Assembly (NCBI GenBank): GCA_964194535.1
Contig: CAXMMX010000136.1
Coordinates: 1-9,099, forward strand
From: UBA2767 sp964194535
GTDB taxonomy: Bacteria; Pseudomonadota; Alphaproteobacteria; Rhizobiales; Methyloligellaceae
Length of the DNA: 9,099 nt
Reading direction: 5' to 3'
Both the position numbers and the translations under genes were made by a program. Below, in pieces: positions 6,333-9,099 of this stretch (position 1 is the stretch's first letter; each line of letters starts with the position of its first letter). The notes beneath the pieces are model-generated. The model was not told the origin of the DNA. It saw nothing but the letters and a program-made list of their open reading frames with translations, and did not search any database.

Positions 6333-6803
6333 ATGTCCCGGCGGCACAGAGCTGAAAAGCGAGATATTATTCCCGATCCGAAATTCGGCGACGTCGTTTT
6401 GACGAAGTTCATGAATTCGGTGATGAAGCACGGCAAGAAATCAGCCGCCGAGCGCATTGTTTACGGCGCATTCGACCAGATGGAAGCCAAGGCAAAGCAG
6501 AATCCGGTGGAGATGTTCCATCAGGCTCTGGAGAATGTGAAGCCTGCGCTGGAAGTACGCTCACGCCGTGTTGGTGGTGCGACCTACCAGGTTCCTGTCG
6601 AGGTGCGGGTCGAGCGCCGCCAGGCTTTGGCGATCCGCTGGATTATCACGGCGGCACGGGCGCGGGGTGAAAATACGATGATTGAACGGTTGTCGGGGGA
6701 GCTGATGGATGCAGCGAACAACCGTGGGACGGCAGTGAAGAAGCGTGAAGATACGCACCGTATGGCGGATGCGAACCGCGCCTTCTCTCATTACCGGTGG
6801 TAA
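6333..6803 (+). CDS. rpsG: 30S ribosomal protein S7
   Basis: S7 nucleates assembly of the 30S head by binding the 3' major domain of 16S rRNA, and it contacts E-site tRNA. The 156 residues match the standard short bacterial form. Recognisable parts are the basic N-terminus MSRRHRAEKR, DPKFGDVVLTKFMNSVMKHGKK (15-36, rRNA binding), the beta-hairpin region RSRRVGGATYQVPVEVR (76-92) and the C-terminal helix with HRMADANRAFSHYRW. A good Shine-Dalgarno sequence, AAGGGAAGAG (6316-6325), lies 7 nt before the ATG. In E. coli, S7 represses its own operon at the rpsL-rpsG junction. I cannot see that specific RNA structure in this 43-nt gap. Confidence 0.99.
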   Translation: MSRRHRAEKRDIIPDPKFGDVVLTKFMNSVMKHGKKSAAERIVYGAFDQMEAKAKQNPVEMFHQALENVKPALEVRSRRVGGATYQVPVEVRVERRQALAIRWIITAARARGENTMIERLSGELMDAANNRGTAVKKREDTHRMADANRAFSHYRW

Positions 6804-6831
6804 AGCAGACCGATAGATAAAGTTAAGAGAT

Positions 6832-8907
6832 ATGGCACGACAAACCCCCATCGAAGATTATCGCAATATCGGCATCATGGCGCACATTGATGCGGGTAAA
6901 ACCACGACGACCGAGCGTATTCTTTATTACACCGGCAAGAGCCATCGCATAGGCGAGGTTCATGATGGCGCGGCTACCATGGACTGGATGGAGCAGGAGC
7001 AGGAGCGTGGCATCACGATCACCTCTGCTGCGACAACCACCTATTGGAACGACAAGCGGGTGAATATCATCGATACGCCGGGCCATGTGGACTTTACCAT
7101 TGAGGTCGAGCGCTCGCTTCGCGTGCTGGATGGCGCGGTGGCTCTGCTGGATGCAAATGCCGGAGTTGAGCCGCAGACCGAGACCGTCTGGCGGCAAGCC
7201 GACAAGTACAAAGTGCCGCGTATGATTTTTGTCAACAAGATGGACAAGATCGGCGCGGATTTCTTCAAATCTGTTGAGATGGTTGAGGATCGCCTAGGTG
7301 CGGTGCCCGCAGTTGTTCAATTGCCGATTGGTGCGGAGAACAAATTCGTTGGCGTCGTCGATCTGCTCAAGATGAAGGCGATCGTGTGGGATGATGAGGG
7401 GCTGGGCGCAAAGTTCCACGAAGAAGATATTCCTGCCGACCTTGTTGACCAGGCCGTCGAAAATCGCGAAAAACTGATCGAGCTTGTCGTGGATCAGGAC
7501 GATGCGGTCATGGAAGCCTTTCTTGAAGGCGAAGAGCCTGACCAGGACACGATCAAACGACTTATTCGCAAGGGCACCTGCGTGAATGATTTCGTGCCTA
7601 TTTTTTGCGGCTCGGCATTCAAGAACAAGGGCGTGCAGCCCCTTCTCGACGGCGTTGTCGACTATCTGCCTTCACCGCTGGACGTTCCTTCGATCAAGGG
7701 TATTGATGTAAAGACAGGTGAAGATGCGGTTCGCAAATCTTCCGACGACGAGCCGCTGTCGCTTCTGGCCTTCAAGATCATGAACGACCCGTTTGTTGGC
7801 TCGCTCACCTTCGCCCGTATTTATTCTGGCAAGCTCGAGACCGGTCAGCAGGTGCTGAATACCGTGAAGGAAAAAAAGGAGCGGATTGGACGCATGCTGC
7901 TCATGCACTCCAACACCCGTGAGGATATCAAGGAAGCCTTTTCCGGCGATATTGTCGCCATTGCGGGCCTGAAGGATGTCACGACCGGCGATACGCTTTG
8001 CGCCCCTGACGCACCAGTCATCCTTGAGCGTATGGAGTTCCCGGAGCCTGTTATCGAGGTTGCGGTAGAGCCCAAGACCAAGAGCGACCAGGAAAAGCTG
8101 TCTGTTGCTCTGAATCGTCTGGCGCAGGAAGACCCCTCGTTCCGTGTTGCTGTCGATCAGGAATCCGGACAAACGCTGATCCGCGGTATGGGAGAACTTC
8201 ATCTCGATATTCTGGTCGACCGGATGAAACGCGAATTCAAGGTCGAGGCGAATGTGGGTGCGCCCCAGGTCGCGTATCGCGAAACCATCACCAAGCCGTC
8301 CTATGTCGACTACACACATAAGAAGCAAACTGGCGGTTCGGGACAATTCGCGCGGGTCAAGATGGAGCTTGATCCGGGCGAAGTCGGTACGGGCTTTGAA
8401 TTTGTGAGCAAGGTTGTTGGCGGCAATGTGCCCAGGGAATATATCCCGGGCGTTGAGAAGGGTATTCGGAGCGTTCTGGACAACGGCATCCTGGCCGGGT
8501 TCCCCATGCTCGACTTGAAAGTGACGCTCGTCGATGGCGCCTATCACGAAGTCGACTCCAGCGTTATGGCTTTCGAGATTGCTTCGCGGGCTGCGTTCCG
8601 TGAAGCCGCCCAGAAAGCCGGGCCGAAACTGCTTGAGCCGATGATGAAGGTCGAGGTGGTGACGCCTGAAGATTATGTCGGCGGTATTATCGGTGATCTC
8701 ACAAGCCGGCGCGGCCAGGTCCAGGGTCAGGAAATGCGCGGCAATGCGGCGGTCATCAACGCAAAGGTGCCTCTGGCCAACATGTTTGGATATGTGAACA
8801 CGCTGCGGTCCATGAGCCAGGGCCGTGCCCAATATACCATGCAATTCGACCATTACGCCAAGGTTCCTCAGGCCGTAGCCGAGGAAGTTCAGGCCAAATT
8901 CGCTTGA
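6832..8907 (+). CDS. fusA: Translation elongation factor G
   Basis: GTPase that drives translocation of tRNA and mRNA after peptide transfer and, with RRF, ribosome recycling. The 691 residues are a full-length EF-G. GTPase motifs are AHIDAGKT (17-24, P-loop), RGITI (59-63, switch I), DTPGH (81-85, switch II), NKMD (135-138) and GSA (260-262). After the G domain come the beta-barrel domain II (around residues 310-400), domain III (SDQEKLSVALNRLAQEDPSF), domain IV with the tip motif HKKQTGGSGQFA, and domain V (EVVTPEDYVGGIIGDLTSRRG). The start is fixed by the conserved MARxxxIEDYRN opening. It follows rpsG by only 28 nt. The Shine-Dalgarno sequence is poor (AAGAGA ending one base before the ATG), so translation may depend on ribosomes finishing rpsG. 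Confidence 0.99.
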   Translation: MARQTPIEDYRNIGIMAHIDAGKTTTTERILYYTGKSHRIGEVHDGAATMDWMEQEQERGITITSAATTTYWNDKRVNIIDTPGHVDFTIEVERSLRVLDGAVALLDANAGVEPQTETVWRQADKYKVPRMIFVNKMDKIGADFFKSVEMVEDRLGAVPAVVQLPIGAENKFVGVVDLLKMKAIVWDDEGLGAKFHEEDIPADLVDQAVENREKLIELVVDQDDAVMEAFLEGEEPDQDTIKRLIRKGTCVNDFVPIFCGSAFKNKGVQPLLDGVVDYLPSPLDVPSIKGIDVKTGEDAVRKSSDDEPLSLLAFKIMNDPFVGSLTFARIYSGKLETGQQVLNTVKEKKERIGRMLLMHSNTREDIKEAFSGDIVAIAGLKDVTTGDTLCAPDAPVILERMEFPEPVIEVAVEPKTKSDQEKLSVALNRLAQEDPSFRVAVDQESGQTLIRGMGELHLDILVDRMKREFKVEANVGAPQVAYRETITKPSYVDYTHKKQTGGSGQFARVKMELDPGEVGTGFEFVSKVVGGNVPREYIPGVEKGIRSVLDNGILAGFPMLDLKVTLVDGAYHEVDSSVMAFEIASRAAFREAAQKAGPKLLEPMMKVEVVTPEDYVGGIIGDLTSRRGQVQGQEMRGNAAVINAKVPLANMFGYVNTLRSMSQGRAQYTMQFDHYAKVPQAVAEEVQAKFA

Positions 8908-8958
8908 ATGAGCGGATGGAAAATCGAACGCAATAGCGACTAGGAACGGAGTTACGAC

Positions 8959-9099
8959 ATGGCTAAGGAAAAATTCGAGCGCACGAAGCCGCATTGCAAC
9001 ATTGGGACGATTGGTCATGTTGATCATGGCAAGACGACGTTGACGGCGGCGATTACGAAGGTTCTTGGCGAGCTGAGCGGCGGCGACGTGATTTCGTTT
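8959..9099 (+). CDS. tuf: Translation elongation factor Tu (3'-truncated by window)
   Basis: The first 47 codons only; the frame is still open at the window end. The opening MAKEKFERTKPHCNIGTIGHVDHGKT is EF-Tu, the GTPase that brings aminoacyl-tRNA to the ribosomal A site. GHVDHGKT (residues 19-26) is the P-loop. The next part, VLGELSGGDVISF, falls in the variable segment just before switch I and has the usual length. AGGAACGGAG (8942-8951) serves as ribosome binding site 7 nt before the ATG. It lies 51 nt after fusA and closes the classical str order. Proteobacteria often carry a second tuf copy, which cannot be judged here. Confidence 0.97.
   Translation, partial: MAKEKFERTKPHCNIGTIGHVDHGKTTLTAAITKVLGELSGGDVISF

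Noticed and set aside
7672..9027. Open frame of 451 codons antisense to fusA and the tuf start
   Set aside because: Shadow of two certain genes on the opposite strand; composition is that of a reversed coding frame, with no motif.

Overview
The window is a stretch of an alphaproteobacterial chromosome, most likely Hyphomicrobiales/Rhizobiales-like. This placement rests on RpoC, S12, S7 and EF-G reading like members of that class, and on the gene order rpoC > rpsL > rpsG > fusA > tuf. The genus cannot be fixed from sequence alone. All genes are intact except where the window edges cut rpoC (5' end) and tuf (3' end); I saw no frameshifts.

Layout. Positions 1-3918 hold the last ~1305 codons of rpoC on the + strand, closed by a strong intrinsic terminator at 3969-3998. 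Positions 4029-5407 hold a two-gene cassette on the - strand: an ArsR-family repressor followed, with a 4-base ATGA overlap, by a permease of the ArsP_1 (PF03773, formerly DUF318) family. Its promoter, overlapped by a palindromic operator, lies at 5438-5474. Positions 5461-5917 hold the control region of the str operon: a good sigma-70-type promoter at 5626-5654, then a leader of about 257 nt with several hairpins, one of them terminator-like. From 5918 to the end the + strand carries rpsL, rpsG, fusA and the first 47 codons of tuf, with gaps of 43, 28 and 51 nt.

How it works together. RpoC is the beta' subunit of RNA polymerase; S12 and S7 are small-subunit ribosomal proteins; EF-G and EF-Tu are the elongation GTPases. 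In many alphaproteobacteria rpoBC and the str genes lie almost back to back. Here a self-regulated metalloid/metal efflux module sits between them in the opposite orientation, and each side has its own transcription signals. The ArsR lacks the E. coli-type CxC sensor. Instead it has a lone Cys plus a C-terminal Cys-Cys pair with the spacing I recall for the methylarsenite-selective repressor of Shewanella putrefaciens, which controls an arsP permease. The best hypothesis is therefore a trivalent organoarsenical sensing and export pair. Other ArsP_1 substrates (Cu, Zn, inorganic As) remain possible.

I see no mobile element, CRISPR array, tRNA or rRNA. The parts most worth a second look are the inserted arsR-permease cassette and the structured rpsL leader.
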